DNA of 64,000 nucleotides from an uncultured Clostridia bacterium (GTDB taxonomy: Bacteria; Bacillota; Clostridia; TANB77; CAG-508). Positions 18,114 to 26,471 of this stretch are shown here, in pieces (within the stretch, counting starts at the first letter, position 1; every line of letters begins with the position of its first letter). The stretch spans positions 4,718-68,717 of the forward strand of contig CAKPNF010000009.1 in NCBI GenBank assembly GCA_934168305.1, read 5' to 3'. Under the pieces are notes generated by a model that was given only the letters and a program-made list of their open reading frames with translations, was not told the DNA's origin and did no database searches. Position numbers and translations under genes: made by a program.

Positions 18114-19550
18114 ATGTCAAGAAGTGATTATGAAGTTGTAATAGGACTAGAAGTTCATGCAGAGCTTTCAACAAAAACAAAAATATTCTGTTCTTGTCCA
18201 ACAGAATTTGGTTCAGCACCTAACACACATGTATGTCCAATCTGTATGGCAATGCCTGGAACACTACCAGTATTAAACGAAAAAGTTGTTGAATATGCTG
18301 TAAAAGCAGGTTTAGCTACAAATTGTGAAATATCAAGAGATAGCAAAAATGATAGAAAAAATTACTATTATCCAGATTTACCAAAATCTTATCAAATATC
18401 TCAATTTGATAAACCACTATGTGAACACGGATATATTGAAATTGAAACATCAGAAGGTAAAAAGAAAATTAGATTATTAAGAATCCATATAGAAGAAGAT
18501 GCTGGAAAACTAAACCATGACGATTTTGGAGGAGGAAGTTTAGTTGATTTAAACAGAGCAGGAGTTCCTTTAATAGAAATGGTTTCTGAACCAGATTTAA
18601 GAAGTGCCGAAGAAGTTGAGGCGTATTTAAGAAAATTAAAATCAATATTAGAATATATCGAAGTCTCAGACTGTAAAATGCAAGAGGGGTCTTTAAGAGC
18701 AGATGTCAATGTATCTGTACATAAACCAGGAACACCTTTTGGGACACGTACAGAAATGAAAAATATGAACTCATTTAGAAGTATTACAAGAGCTATCGAA
18801 TATGAAATAGATAGACAAATTGATGTGCTAGAAGATGGCGGAAAAGTAGAACAAGAAACATTAAGATGGGATGATGTATCTGGAAAAACATTTTCAATGA
18901 GAGATAAAGAAGATGCACAAGATTATAGATATTTCCCAGACCCAGACTTAGTTGCAATAAAACTTTCAGAAGAATACATTGAAAATATAAAAAACACTTT
19001 ACCAGAATTACCAGAGAGTAGAAAAGAAAGATATTTAAAAGAATATGAATTATCTGAAAAAGATGCAAATATTATTACTGCATCAAAATATTTATCAGAT
19101 TTATTTGAAAGTGCAATAAAAATATGTAATAATCCAAAAGCAGTTAATAATTGGATTATATCAGATATATCAAGAATTTTAAATGAAACTGAAACAGAAC
19201 CAATTGCTATACCATTTGATGGAAATCAATTAGGAAAATTAGTTATTTTAATTGACAAAGGAACAATTAGTTCAAGTATTGGTAAAAAAGTCTTAACAGA
19301 ATTATTTGAAAATCCAAGAGACCCAGAGGATATTATAAAAGAAAAAGGATGGATTCAAATCTCTGATGAGGGTGCAATAAAAGAGGTTGTTTCTAAAATA
19401 TTGGAGGCAAATCCTCAATCAGTTGCTGACTTTAAAGCAGGAAAAGATAGAGCTTTAGGATTTTTGGTTGGTCAAGCTATGAAAGAAACTAAAGGTAAGG
19501 CTAATCCTAAAATGTTAAATGAAATGTTCTTAGCTGAATTAAATAAATAA
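18114..19550 (+). CDS. gatB: Asp-tRNA(Asn)/Glu-tRNA(Gln) amidotransferase subunit B
   Basis: tRNA-binding and kinase subunit that phosphorylates the mischarged Asp- or Glu-tRNA and adds ammonia. The opening YEVVIGLEVHAEL and the zinc-site cysteines in IFCSCPTEFG and HVCPICMAMPG are present, as is the HIEEDAGKLNHD active-site region. The C-terminal YqeY-like tail domain starts near residue 400. Length of 478 residues is normal. Last gene of the aspS-gatCAB operon, ending just before a terminator-like palindrome. Confidence 0.98.
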   Translation: MSRSDYEVVIGLEVHAELSTKTKIFCSCPTEFGSAPNTHVCPICMAMPGTLPVLNEKVVEYAVKAGLATNCEISRDSKNDRKNYYYPDLPKSYQISQFDKPLCEHGYIEIETSEGKKKIRLLRIHIEEDAGKLNHDDFGGGSLVDLNRAGVPLIEMVSEPDLRSAEEVEAYLRKLKSILEYIEVSDCKMQEGSLRADVNVSVHKPGTPFGTRTEMKNMNSFRSITRAIEYEIDRQIDVLEDGGKVEQETLRWDDVSGKTFSMRDKEDAQDYRYFPDPDLVAIKLSEEYIENIKNTLPELPESRKERYLKEYELSEKDANIITASKYLSDLFESAIKICNNPKAVNNWIISDISRILNETETEPIAIPFDGNQLGKLVILIDKGTISSSIGKKVLTELFENPRDPEDIIKEKGWIQISDEGAIKEVVSKILEANPQSVADFKAGKDRALGFLVGQAMKETKGKANPKMLNEMFLAELNK

Positions 19551-19684
19551 AAACTCGTTGAACTAATGAACCAACGGGGACTTTCTTAAATTGGTTGAAA
19601 TTAAGGAATTAATATATAGAATCCTAATTAATTTCAACCAATTTAAGAAAGTCCCCGTTGGTTCATTAGTTCAACAAGTTTTTA
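19551..19684. repeat. Long palindrome after gatB; REPIN-like element doubling as terminator
   Basis: Arms of about 60 bases (19551-19610 and 19620-19684) are nearly perfect reverse complements. AACCAA...TTGGTT flanks the core CGGGGAC in each arm. The right arm ends in TTTTT, so the RNA hairpin can terminate the gatB transcript. On the other strand it could stop the convergent small gene ending at 19682. Confidence 0.88.
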
Positions 19685-19933
19685 TATCATTTGTTTTTTT
19701 ATTCTATCAACAATAAAACCACAAATAACAAATTCTATTCCAAAAATTAAACTTAATCTAAATAAGATAAAACCTATAGTAAAAAGAATAGGAATTGTAA
19801 AAGAAAAATTATATGTAACAAGGATTGCAAGAGAAATAAGGCAAATCATAAGGCAAAATTTCAATCCATAACTCATAATCATTTTAGTTAATTTATCCAA
19901 GTTTTTAAAAGTATAAAAAATATTTTTAAACAT
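19682..19933 (-). CDS. Small membrane protein of unknown function
   Basis: 83 residues starting MFKNIFYTFKNLDKL, with two clear hydrophobic segments (about residues 22-42 and 45-72) and a basic C-terminus (DRIKKQMI). ATG at 19933 is chosen because AGGTGA lies about seven bases upstream; an alternative GTG is at 19942. It lies between the gatB palindrome and rpsT, convergent with gatB. Family not recognised. Confidence 0.5.
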   Translation of the reverse strand: MFKNIFYTFKNLDKLTKMIMSYGLKFCLMICLISLAILVTYNFSFTIPILFTIGFILFRLSLIFGIEFVICGFIVDRIKKQMI

Positions 19934-20070
19934 AATTATCACCTATATAAATGATATCACCTATAATTATAAACATCAATGGAAATTTGTGTCATTGGTT
20001 ATCTTAATTTTGTAGATAGTTTATATGATATGAGTGAAGAAAATATATAATTTTTTTTAATATGAAAGAC

Positions 20071-20107
20071 AAAAAAAGAATTTCTGTATAATAGAAATTC
20101 TTTTTTA
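20071..20107 (-). terminator. Terminator downstream of rpsT
   Basis: A perfect hairpin AAAAAAGAATTTC / GAAATTCTTTTTT has an 8-9 base loop and T runs on both strands. It closes rpsT transcription 35 bases after its stop. Confidence 0.85.
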
Positions 20108-20141
20108 AAACAAAAACTATGCATAATTTTCATTTTTTAGC

Positions 20142-20408
20142 CTAAGCTATAGCTGCATTTAATTTTTTTGATAAACTTGATTTTTTTCTAGCTGCTGTAT
20201 TTTTAACAATAACACCTTTTGTGCAAGCTTGATCGATTTTTTTTGTAGCTTCTGAAAATAAAGTTTTAGCTTCTTCAATATTTCCAGCTTCAATAGCTTG
20301 TTCAAATTTCTTAACAGCTGTTTTGTATGCAGATTTTATCATATTATTTCTTAAAGTTTTCTTTTCAATTACTTTAACTCTTTTTTTTGCTGATTTAATA
20401 TTTGGCAT
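20142..20408 (-). CDS. rpsT: 30S ribosomal protein S20
   Basis: Primary 16S rRNA-binding protein of the small subunit. The 88-residue basic helical protein begins MPNIKSAKKRVKVIEKKTLRN and ends KKSSLSKKLNAAIA, the expected S20 pattern. GAGGAGGTGC precedes the ATG at 20408. It is a single-gene unit with its own promoter and terminator, divergent from the S10 operon. Confidence 0.96.
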   Translation of the reverse strand: MPNIKSAKKRVKVIEKKTLRNNMIKSAYKTAVKKFEQAIEAGNIEEAKTLFSEATKKIDQACTKGVIVKNTAARKKSSLSKKLNAAIA

Positions 20409-20451
20409 GTTTGCACCTCCTCTTAGTCTTTATTGTATAATAACATAGACT

Positions 20452-20480
20452 ATTTTAGCATATATTTCTTGTTTTGGCAA
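20452..20480 (-). promoter_or_regulatory. rpsT promoter
   Basis: Read on the minus strand: TTGCCA (20480-20475), 17 bases, TAAAAT (20457-20452). It is about 45 bases before the rpsT start. Confidence 0.7.
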
Positions 20481-20518
20481 GAGATTTACAGAAAATTATT
20501 AAAATATTACAAAATCTG

Positions 20519-20547
20519 TTGACATACGGATAAAAGCATTGTATAAT
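20519..20547 (+). promoter_or_regulatory. Strong promoter of the S10 ribosomal cluster
   Basis: Consensus TTGACA at 20519-20524 and consensus TATAAT at 20542-20547 with a 17-base spacer. It lies about 280 bases upstream of rpsJ, leaving a long leader. Confidence 0.88.
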
Positions 20548-20554
20548 ATATAAG

Positions 20555-20817
20555 CATGAATTGAGCGATGAAGCTGAATGTGGCTACACTCTTACGGAAG
20601 TAATGGTGGAGGGAACTTCAGTGGAGTATGTCATGGCAAAGACCAGGCGGTAAGTTTAAATAAATTAGCACTTATCCCAGAATTATCATGCATATTTTGG
20701 GTTTAAATAAAGGGTGATTACAAAACACCAGAGTGCGTTTTAACTTGCCAAGGTAATTTAGATAGCAAACTAAGCTATCAACGGGGAAAACCCAAAAATA
20801 AAATTTATATAAGGAGG
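20555..20817 (+). promoter_or_regulatory. Long structured leader of the S10 operon
   Basis: An untranslated stretch of about 265 bases, clearly richer in G and C than its surroundings. Visible pairings include a long stem-loop built on ACTC..AC / GT.GAGT with inner GAAGT / ACTTC (about 20588-20626), CCCAGAA...TTTTGGG (about 20676-20702) and GATAGC / GCTATC (about 20760-20780). Such a leader suits autogenous control by a ribosomal protein (L4 plays that role in enterobacteria), but no known RNA family could be assigned by eye. Confidence 0.6.
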
Positions 20818-20827
20818 GAAAATTACA

Positions 20828-21154
20828 ATGGCAAAAACAACAGTTGTAACAAGTGAAAAAATTAGAATAAGATTAAAAGCTTATGACCATGTAGTTTTAG
20901 ATCAGTCTGCTGAGAAGATAGTAGAAACAGCTAAAAAAACAGGAGCAAAAGTTTCAGGTCCTATTCCATTACCAACACAAAAAGAAGTTGTAACAATCTT
21001 ACGTTCTCCACACAAATATAAAGATTCAAGAGAACAATTTGAAATGAGAACACATAAAAGAGTTATAGATATTCTTTACCCAACACAAAAAACAGTTGAT
21101 AATCTAATGAAATTAGAATTACCAGCAGGTGTTGATATAGAAATAAAATTATAA
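20828..21154 (+). CDS. rpsJ: 30S ribosomal protein S10
   Basis: Small-subunit head protein, also known as NusE in antitermination. The core EKIRIRLKAYDHVVLDQSAEKIVETAK and GPIPLPTQKEVVTILRSPHKYKDSREQFEMRTHKR is diagnostic. At 108 residues it is slightly longer than usual because of the N-terminal AKTTVVTS. AAGGAGGG precedes the start. First gene of the cluster. Confidence 0.98.
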   Translation: MAKTTVVTSEKIRIRLKAYDHVVLDQSAEKIVETAKKTGAKVSGPIPLPTQKEVVTILRSPHKYKDSREQFEMRTHKRVIDILYPTQKTVDNLMKLELPAGVDIEIKL

Positions 21155-21249
21155 TTAATTATTACATTAATTAAAAAACATCAAACCAAGCTGATTTGGT
21201 ACAAAATACTAAATATAAAAATCAGCCAATAGTTAGGAGGAAATTTAAA

Positions 21250-21885
21250 ATGAAAAAAGGAATAATCGGAAGAAAAGTTGGAATGACACAAATCTTTGAT
21301 GAAAAAGGAAATGTAATTCCAGTAACAGTTATAGAAGCTGGACCATGTGTAGTAGCACAAGTAAAAACAGTAGAAACTGATGGATATGATGCTTTACAAT
21401 TAGGATTCGGTGAAGTAAAAGATAAACATATAAACAAACCAGAAAAAGGACATTTTGCAAAAGCTGGTCTTGAAGCTAAAAAACACTTAAGAGAATTTAG
21501 ATTGGAATCAGTTGAAGGTGTTAAAGTTGGAGACGAAGTTAAAGCAGATGTATTTGAAGCTGGAGAAAAAGTAGATGTTCAAGGAACATCAAAAGGAAAA
21601 GGATTCCAAGGTGTTATCAAAAGACATGGACAACACAGAGGACCTATGGGACATGGTTCTATGTACCACAGAAGACCAGGTTCAATGGGATCTACATCAA
21701 CACCAGGTAGAGTATTTAAAGGTAAAAAATTACCAGGACATATGGGAAGAGTTACAATTACAATACAAAACTTAGATGTTGTAAGAGTAGATATGGATAA
21801 GAATGTAATCTTATTAAAAGGTAGTGTTCCAGGAGCAAAAGGATCTATCTTAAAAATAAAATCAGCTGTAAAGGCTACTAAATAG
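21250..21885 (+). CDS. rplC: 50S ribosomal protein L3
   Basis: Early-assembly 23S rRNA-binding protein near the peptidyl transferase centre. Starts MKKGIIGRKVGMTQIFDEKGN and carries the long loop HGSMYHRRPGSMGSTSTPGRVFKGKKLPGHMG. The frame is open 54 bases further upstream, but ATG 21250 is preceded by AGGAGG and matches the family N-terminus. 211 residues. Confidence 0.98.
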   Translation: MKKGIIGRKVGMTQIFDEKGNVIPVTVIEAGPCVVAQVKTVETDGYDALQLGFGEVKDKHINKPEKGHFAKAGLEAKKHLREFRLESVEGVKVGDEVKADVFEAGEKVDVQGTSKGKGFQGVIKRHGQHRGPMGHGSMYHRRPGSMGSTSTPGRVFKGKKLPGHMGRVTITIQNLDVVRVDMDKNVILLKGSVPGAKGSILKIKSAVKATK

Positions 21886-21905
21886 AAGGAAGGAGGAAAT
21901 ACGAA

Positions 21906-22529
21906 ATGCCAAAAGTAGATGTATACGATATAAAAGGTAAAAAAGTAAGTGATGTTGAATTAGCTGAAAATATATTTGGAATTGAACCAAACGAAGCTAT
22001 AGTACATAGCGTTTTAGTTAACTATTTAGCTAATCAAAGACAAGGTACACAAAGTACAAAAACAAGAGCAGAAGTACGTGGTGGTGGTAGAAAGCCATGG
22101 AGACAAAAAGGAACAGGTAGAGCAAGACAAGGAAGTATTAGAGCTCCACAATGGGTAAAAGGTGGTATAGCTTTAGGTCCAAAACCTCGTTCATACAAAT
22201 ATACTGTTAATAAAAAAGAAAGAAGATTAGCAATTAAATCTTTATTAAGTTCTAAAGTAATTGAAAAAGAATTAACAGTTGTTGATAAATTAGAATTATC
22301 AGAAATTAAAACAAAAACAATGGTAAAAGCATTAGCAGATTTAAAAGTTGAAGGAAAAACATTAATCGTTTTAGCTGATAAAAATGAAAATGTTTTAATG
22401 TCATCAAGAAACATCGAAGGAGTTAAAACAATTTTATTAAATAATATAAATGTATTTGATTTATTAAAATACAATAACTTAGTTTTACCTCTAGAAACTG
22501 TTAAGAAAATTGAGGAGGTGTACGCATAA
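21906..22529 (+). CDS. rplD: 50S ribosomal protein L4
   Basis: Lines the exit tunnel; in some bacteria it is the S10-operon autorepressor, so a possible ligand of the leader here. The tunnel loop TRAEVRGGGRKPWRQKGTGRARQGSIRAP is intact. 207 residues. Its stop overlaps the rplW start by one base. Confidence 0.98.
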   Translation: MPKVDVYDIKGKKVSDVELAENIFGIEPNEAIVHSVLVNYLANQRQGTQSTKTRAEVRGGGRKPWRQKGTGRARQGSIRAPQWVKGGIALGPKPRSYKYTVNKKERRLAIKSLLSSKVIEKELTVVDKLELSEIKTKTMVKALADLKVEGKTLIVLADKNENVLMSSRNIEGVKTILLNNINVFDLLKYNNLVLPLETVKKIEEVYA

Positions 22530-22876
22530 TGAGACCAGAAGAAATTATAATTGCACCAGTTGTTACTGAAAAAAGTAATGATGAATTACAACAAGGAAAA
22601 TACACATTCAAAGTAAATAAAAAGGCTACAAAAGTTGAAATAGCGAAAGCTGTTGAAAAACTTTTTGAAGTTAGAGTATTAAAAGTAAATACAATGACAG
22701 TTAATGGAAAAACAAAAAGAGTTGGATACCATACAGGTAAAACTTCAGATTGGAAAAAAGCTATTGTTACAATAGATACAGATCCAGCAGAAGCATCTTA
22801 CTTAGCTAAAGGTGGTAAAGCAACTAAAGCTACTAAAAAATTCAAAGATTCTATTGATGAATTTATGGGAGCATAA
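22529..22876 (+). CDS. rplW: 50S ribosomal protein L23
   Basis: Tunnel-exit protein that docks SRP and trigger factor. The EEIIIAPVVTEKSNDELQQGKYTFKV opening and the VNTMTVNGKTKRVGYHTGKTSDWKKAIVT loop are typical. At 115 residues it carries a Lys/Ala/Thr-rich C-terminal extension. Starts on the last base of the rplD stop (TAATG), implying translational coupling. Confidence 0.97.
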   Translation: MRPEEIIIAPVVTEKSNDELQQGKYTFKVNKKATKVEIAKAVEKLFEVRVLKVNTMTVNGKTKRVGYHTGKTSDWKKAIVTIDTDPAEASYLAKGGKATKATKKFKDSIDEFMGA

Positions 22877-23007
22877 TCAAAATCGATAAAAAACAGAAAT
22901 CTGCACATTTTGGTTATCCAGTCCAGATTTTGACGTACCAACGTATGTCTTCAAGTTGTACTGACTAATCCAAAATGCACATTTTACTATTTTTAATCAA
23001 TTTTATA
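22877..23007. repeat. Palindromic element between rplW and rplB
   Basis: Arms of about 65 bases are reverse complements at roughly 70 percent, with ends TCAAAATCGATAAAAA and TTTTTAATCAATTTTA. Each arm carries GCACATTTT. The ends match a shorter element at 27963-28016. Downstream to 23144 is a further run with small hairpins (for example CGGG..CCCG near 23020-23035) that forms the rplB leader. Confidence 0.72.
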
Positions 23008-23144
23008 AAATAATGAATATCGGGAAAGAACCCGGAGAATAAAGAATATCTGTTATGCGGAGCAGGAAAAATATCCGTAAATAAGTAGAGAAGAGAATTT
23101 AGCAAAAACGAAGTTTTTTATAAATTCGAGAAAGGAAAAGAAAA

Positions 23145-23972
23145 ATGGGAATGAAACATTTTAGTGCATACACACCATCAAGAAGAAACATGACAGTTTC
23201 AGACTTTGCTGAAATAACAAAGAAAACACCAGAAAAATCTTTACTTGCAAAAAAGAAAGAAAAAGCTGGAAGAAACAGTTATGGTAGAATAACAGTAAGA
23301 CATCAAGGTGGAGGAAACAGACAAAAATATAGAATAATAGATTTTAAAAGAAGAAAAGATAACATGGAAGCAACAGTTATCGGTATAGAATATGATCCAA
23401 ACAGAAGTGCAAATATAGCATTAATCCAATATGAAGATGGAGAAAAAGCATATATATTAGCACCACAAGGATTAACAGATGGAGACAAAGTAATATCTGG
23501 AGAAACATCTGATATAAAAGTTGGAAATTGCATGCCAATCGACAGCATTCCAGTAGGTACATTAATCCACAATATCGAATTAAATCCAGGACAAGGTGGA
23601 AAATTAGTAAGAACAGCTGGACAAAGTGCTCAATTAATGGCTAAAGAAGGAAAATATGCAACATTAAGATTACCATCAGGAGAAATGAGAAAAGTTTTAG
23701 CTAAATGTAGAGCAACAATAGGAGTTATAGGAAACGCAGACCATGAAAACGTTAAAATCGGTAAAGCCGGAAGAAAACGTCACATGGGATGGAGACCAGA
23801 AGTTAGAGGTTCTGTAATGAACCCAGTAGATCACCCACATGGTGGTGGTGAAGGTAGAGCTCCAGTAGGACACGCAGGTCCAATGACACCTTGGGGTAAA
23901 CCAGCTCTTGGATATAAAACAAGAAATAAAAAGAAATCTACAAACAAATTTATTGTTAAACGTAGAAAATAA
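23145..23972 (+). CDS. rplB: 50S ribosomal protein L2
   Basis: One of the proteins closest to the peptidyl transferase centre. The opening KHFSAYTPSRRNMTVSDF, RITVRHQGGGNRQKYRIIDFKR and the conserved C-terminal VMNPVDHPHGGGEGRAP with its essential histidine are present. 275 residues. Separated from rplW by 268 bases holding the palindrome above, an unusually large gap for this cluster. Confidence 0.98.
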   Translation: MGMKHFSAYTPSRRNMTVSDFAEITKKTPEKSLLAKKKEKAGRNSYGRITVRHQGGGNRQKYRIIDFKRRKDNMEATVIGIEYDPNRSANIALIQYEDGEKAYILAPQGLTDGDKVISGETSDIKVGNCMPIDSIPVGTLIHNIELNPGQGGKLVRTAGQSAQLMAKEGKYATLRLPSGEMRKVLAKCRATIGVIGNADHENVKIGKAGRKRHMGWRPEVRGSVMNPVDHPHGGGEGRAPVGHAGPMTPWGKPALGYKTRNKKKSTNKFIVKRRK

Positions 23973-24062
23973 GATTAGAAAATATAAAATAGCGATTTGT
24001 TACCCGAAAATTTCAAATAATTTTCGGATGGCAATTAGCAATATGAAGGGAGAACATGGTAT

Positions 24063-24344
24063 ATGTCTAGATCAAGCAAGAAAAAACCATTCGTTCAAGA
24101 AAAACTATTAAAAAGAATAGAAGCAATGAACGAAACAGGAAGCAAAGAAGTTCTAAAAACATGGTCAAGAGCTTCAACAATATATCCACAAATGGTTGGT
24201 CATACAATAGCTGTACATGATGGAAGAAAACACGTTCCAGTATATATAGCTGAAGAAATGATCGGTCATAAATTAGGTGAATTTGCTCCAACAAGAACAT
24301 TTAAAGGTCATGCTGGAGACAAAAAATCAACAGTTAAAAAATAA
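24063..24344 (+). CDS. rpsS: 30S ribosomal protein S19
   Basis: Small-subunit head protein contacting S13. SRSSKKKPFVQEKLLKRIE, WSRASTIYPQMVGHTIAVHDGRKHVPVYI and LGEFAPTRTFKGHAGDKK are diagnostic. 93 residues. A hairpin CCGAAAAT / AATTTTCGG lies upstream at about 24003-24028. Confidence 0.98.
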   Translation: MSRSSKKKPFVQEKLLKRIEAMNETGSKEVLKTWSRASTIYPQMVGHTIAVHDGRKHVPVYIAEEMIGHKLGEFAPTRTFKGHAGDKKSTVKK

Positions 24345-24397
24345 GAAATACGATAAATAAAGGTGTACCCACCTAATAAAAAAAGGAGGTAAGAAAA

Positions 24398-24754
24398 GTG
24401 GAAGAAACACTAGTAAAAGAAGCAAGAGCAACACTTAAATTTGCAAGAATATCATCTAGAAAAGTTAAAATAGTTGCAGATTTAATAAGAGGAAAAGATG
24501 TTGATGAAGCATTAGCTATAATGAAATTTACACCTAAAGCATCATCAGAAGTATTAGAAAAATTATTAAAATCAGCAATTGCAAATGCTGAAAATAATCA
24601 TGATATGAAACATGAAAACTTATATGTTGCTGAAATATTTGCAAACCAAGGTCCAACATTAAAGAGAATTAGACCAGCTGCAAAAGGTTCAGCAGTAAGA
24701 ATTAGAAAAAGAACAAGTCATATAACAATAGTATTAAAAGAAAAGGAGGCTTAA
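24398..24754 (+). CDS. rplV: 50S ribosomal protein L22
   Basis: Exit-tunnel protein. ATLKFARISSRKVKIVADLIRGKDVDEAL and the beta-hairpin end GPTLKRIRPAAKGSAVRIRKRTSHITIVL are diagnostic. The start is GTG at 24398, preceded by AAAGGAGGT. 118 residues; rpsC follows after seven bases. Confidence 0.97.
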   Translation: MEETLVKEARATLKFARISSRKVKIVADLIRGKDVDEALAIMKFTPKASSEVLEKLLKSAIANAENNHDMKHENLYVAEIFANQGPTLKRIRPAAKGSAVRIRKRTSHITIVLKEKEA

Positions 24755-24761
24755 TTTAACC

Positions 24762-25418
24762 ATGGGTCAAAAAGTACATCCAACAGGTGCAAGAGTTGGT
24801 ATAATAAAAGATTGGAACTCTAAATGGTATGCAGATTCTAAAAACTTCGCAGATTATTTAGTAGAAGATCAAAAAATTCGTAAATTTTTAAAGAAAAAAT
24901 TATTTGCCGCTGGTATTTCAAAAATTGAAATCGAAAGAACAGCAAAAATGGTAAAAATTAATTTATATACAGCTAAACCAGGAATCGTAATTGGTAAAGG
25001 TGGAGCTGGTGTAGAAACAGTAAAAGCAGAAGTTGCTAAATTAATAGGTAAAGATGTTAACTTAAACATAGTTGAAGTTAAAAACATCGATACAGATGCA
25101 CAATTAGTTGCAGAAAATATTGCAGGACAATTAGAAAGAAGAATTTCATTCAGAAGAGCTATGAAACAATGTATGCAAAAAGCTACAAAAGCTGGAGCTT
25201 TAGGTATAAAAACAGCTGTATCAGGAAGATTAGGTGGAGCTGACATGGCAAGAACTGAATTCTATAAAGAAGGAAACATTCCATTACAAACTTTAAGAGC
25301 TGATATAGATTATGGATTTGCAGAAGCAGATACAACATATGGAAAAATCGGTGTAAAAGTTTGGATATATAAAGGAGAAGTTCTTCCAACTAAGAAAATG
25401 GAAGGAGGAGACCAATAA
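24762..25418 (+). CDS. rpsC: 30S ribosomal protein S3
   Basis: Forms the mRNA entry channel with S4 and S5. MGQKVHPTGARVGIIKDWNSKWYA, the KH-domain GIVIGKGGAGVETVKAEV and AVSGRLGGADMARTE are present. 218 residues. Its stop overlaps the rplP start by one base. Confidence 0.98.
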   Translation: MGQKVHPTGARVGIIKDWNSKWYADSKNFADYLVEDQKIRKFLKKKLFAAGISKIEIERTAKMVKINLYTAKPGIVIGKGGAGVETVKAEVAKLIGKDVNLNIVEVKNIDTDAQLVAENIAGQLERRISFRRAMKQCMQKATKAGALGIKTAVSGRLGGADMARTEFYKEGNIPLQTLRADIDYGFAEADTTYGKIGVKVWIYKGEVLPTKKMEGGDQ

Positions 25419-25858
25419 TGCCATTAATGCCAAAAAGAACAAAACATAGAAAAATGCAAAAAGGTAGAATGAGAGGAAAAGCAACAAGAGGAAATAGAGT
25501 TACAGATGGAGAATACGGAATACAAGCTGTAACAGCAGGTTTGATCACAAGTAATCAAATTGAAGCAGCCAGAATTGCTATGACTCGTTATATAAAAAGA
25601 GGTGGAAAAGTTTGGATTAAAATATTCCCAGACAAACCAATAACTTCTAAACCAATCGGTACTCGTATGGGTAAAGGTAAAGGTGCTCCAGAATATTGGG
25701 TAGCTGTTGTAAAACCAGGAAGAGTAATGTTTGAAATTGCTGGTGTACCAGAAGAAACAGCTAGAGAAGCCTTAAGATTAGCAATGAATAAACTACCTAA
25801 TAAAACAAAATTCGTTGCCAGAGAAACTGAAAAGGTAGGTGGAAATGATGAAGATTAG
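25418..25858 (+). CDS. rplP: 50S ribosomal protein L16
   Basis: Binds near the A-site tRNA. LMPKRTKHRKMQKGRMRGKATRGN and IKIFPDKPITSKPIGTRMGKGKGAPEYW are diagnostic. 146 residues. Overlaps rpsC by one base and rpmC by eleven, a coupled run. Confidence 0.98.
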   Translation: MPLMPKRTKHRKMQKGRMRGKATRGNRVTDGEYGIQAVTAGLITSNQIEAARIAMTRYIKRGGKVWIKIFPDKPITSKPIGTRMGKGKGAPEYWVAVVKPGRVMFEIAGVPEETAREALRLAMNKLPNKTKFVARETEKVGGNDED

Positions 25859-26051
25859 TAAAATAAGAGAAATGTCTTCACCAGATTTAGAAAAAGAATT
25901 AGGTGAACTAAAAACAGAATTATTTAAATTAAAATTTAGTTTAGCTACAAATGGATTAGACAATCCAATGAAAATAAAAGAAGTTAAAAAAGATATAGCT
26001 AAAATAAATACTGTATTAACAGAAAGAAAAATAGCAGAAGCTAAAGCTTAG
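25848..26051 (+). CDS. rpmC: 50S ribosomal protein L29
   Basis: Two-helix protein at the tunnel exit. MKISKIREMSSPDLEKELGELKTELFKLKFSLATNGLDN fits the family. ATG 25848 is chosen because AGGTGG at 25837-25842 is five bases upstream; ATG 25845 is a close alternative. 67 residues, starting inside the end of rplP. Confidence 0.95.
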   Translation: MKISKIREMSSPDLEKELGELKTELFKLKFSLATNGLDNPMKIKEVKKDIAKINTVLTERKIAEAKA

Positions 26052-26089
26052 ATTTAGTATGTAAAAATTTTTAAAAATTTTTGAATGAG

Positions 26090-26170
26090 GATGAACGAGC
26101 TGAGCGAGAAATTCGTAAAATTAAATTTAAAAAATTAATTTTATGATGAACGAACAAAGTGAGAGAAAGG
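26090..26170 (+). repeat. Two GATGAACGA-type repeats before rpsQ
   Basis: GATGAACGAGCTGAGCGAGA (26090-26109) and GATGAACGAACAAAGTGAGA (26145-26164, running into AAGG) are related copies. Between them is a palindromic AT stretch (TAAAATTAA...TTAATTTTA). The second copy runs into the rpsQ ribosome binding site. Related copies precede adk and rpsD. Confidence 0.7.
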
Positions 26171-26182
26171 ATGGATTCATAA

Positions 26183-26446
26183 ATGGAAGAAAGAAATCTT
26201 CGTAAAACTATGACTGGAACTGTAGTATCTGATAAAATGGATAAAACAGTAGTTGTAGCAGTTGAAACAAGTGTTAGACATGAAGTATATGGAAAAACAG
26301 TAAAAAGAACATATAAATTAAAAGCACATGACGAAAACAATGAATGTCATGTTGGTGACAAAGTTGAAGTTATGGAAACAAGACCACTTTCTAAAGATAA
26401 AAGATGGAGAGTAGTTAAAATTGTTGAAAAAGCAATTATAAAATAA
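26183..26446 (+). CDS. rpsQ: 30S ribosomal protein S17
   Basis: Primary 16S-binding OB-fold protein. RKTMTGTVVSDKMDKTVVVAVE and the CHVGDKVEVMETRPLSKDKRWRVVKIVEKA end are diagnostic. 87 residues. Separated from rpmC by 131 bases containing the repeats above. Confidence 0.97.
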   Translation: MEERNLRKTMTGTVVSDKMDKTVVVAVETSVRHEVYGKTVKRTYKLKAHDENNECHVGDKVEVMETRPLSKDKRWRVVKIVEKAIIK

Positions 26447-26471
26447 ATAGTTATGAAGGGAGAATAACGAA

